From Stenotrophomonas sp. 24(2023) (GTDB lineage: Bacteria > Pseudomonadota > Gammaproteobacteria > Xanthomonadales > Xanthomonadaceae), in contig NZ_CP133160.1 in the NCBI RefSeq assembly GCF_030913365.1, positions 4,006,001 to 4,070,000 of the forward strand: DNA of 64,000 nt. Reading direction: 5' to 3'. Shown piece after piece: positions 63,955 to 64,000 of the stretch. Positions within the stretch are counted from its first letter, which is position 1, and every line of letters begins with the position of its first letter. A program made the position numbers and the translations under genes. A model generated the notes under the pieces. That model searched no databases, was not told where the DNA came from, and saw only the letters and a program-made list of their open reading frames with translations.

Positions 63955-64000
63955 GGCGATCAGGGGGGTGTTGCGATCCGGAGTGGACCGGTATCCAGCA

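Overview
The window is GC-rich chromosomal DNA from a gammaproteobacterium of the Xanthomonadaceae, most likely Stenotrophomonas (S. maltophilia complex). The evidence is the gene order of a single large polar-flagellum locus, a flagellar-locus rpoN (rpoN2-type) next to a FleQ-type activator, three tandem short flagellins, and many copies of a GTAG-headed palindrome that matches the SMAG repeats described in S. maltophilia. No rRNA, tRNA, CRISPR, phage or insertion sequence was seen.

Layout. 1-4690: export genes flhB-flhA-flhF on the minus strand, with flhF cut by the left edge. 4766-9212: two genes inserted between flhB and fliR, a secreted CocE/NonD-type hydrolase and an MHYT-GGDEF-EAL cyclic-di-GMP enzyme. 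9384-20663: fliE-F-G-H-I-J-K, then fliL-M-N-O-P, then fliQ-R (minus strand), giving the MS ring, C ring, export ATPase, hook-length ruler and export gate. 20936-25764: a small secreted protein, the FleQ-type activator, a stand-alone receiver, rpoN2 and a NarL-type regulator. 25858-32880: a PilZ-like protein, fliT, fliS, fliD and three flagellin genes. 33692-45413: flgB-L preceded by cheV. 45552-46936 (plus strand): flgA-flgM-flgN. 47038-55121: a signalling island of two sensor kinases, a degenerate GGDEF-EAL protein with a C-terminal receiver, and a multi-PAS GGDEF-EAL protein. 55324-57503: two small unknown genes and a short chemoreceptor. 57684-63954: housekeeping genes hflD, mnmA, nudJ, a YbjN-like gene, clpS, clpA and a small secreted protein.

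Regulation can be read from the DNA. I find sigma-54 type -24/-12 boxes in front of flhB, fliL, fliE, fliD, flgG, flgB and flgA, and sigma-28 (FliA) type boxes in front of fliC1, flgM, cheV, the chemoreceptor and, more weakly, fliS. This fits a hierarchy of RpoN2/FleQ for hook-basal-body genes and then FliA for filament and chemotaxis genes, with FlgM as anti-sigma-28. fliC2 and fliC3 have no promoter of their own that I can see and are separated by hairpins. A further, apparently orphan, sigma-54 box at 28875 faces away from fliD toward the end of the flagellin operon.

The most unusual features are: (i) four genes whose TAG stop codon lies in the GTAG head of a SMAG palindrome; (ii) a five-fold tandem array of paired SMAG palindromes between flgL and fliC1; (iii) the orphan divergent sigma-54 promoter; (iv) a GGDEF-EAL-receiver protein that has lost catalytic residues in both domains and sits in an apparent operon with a NarX/DegS-like kinase; and (v) promoters placed so that the mRNA would begin at or next to the start codon (cheV, clpS).
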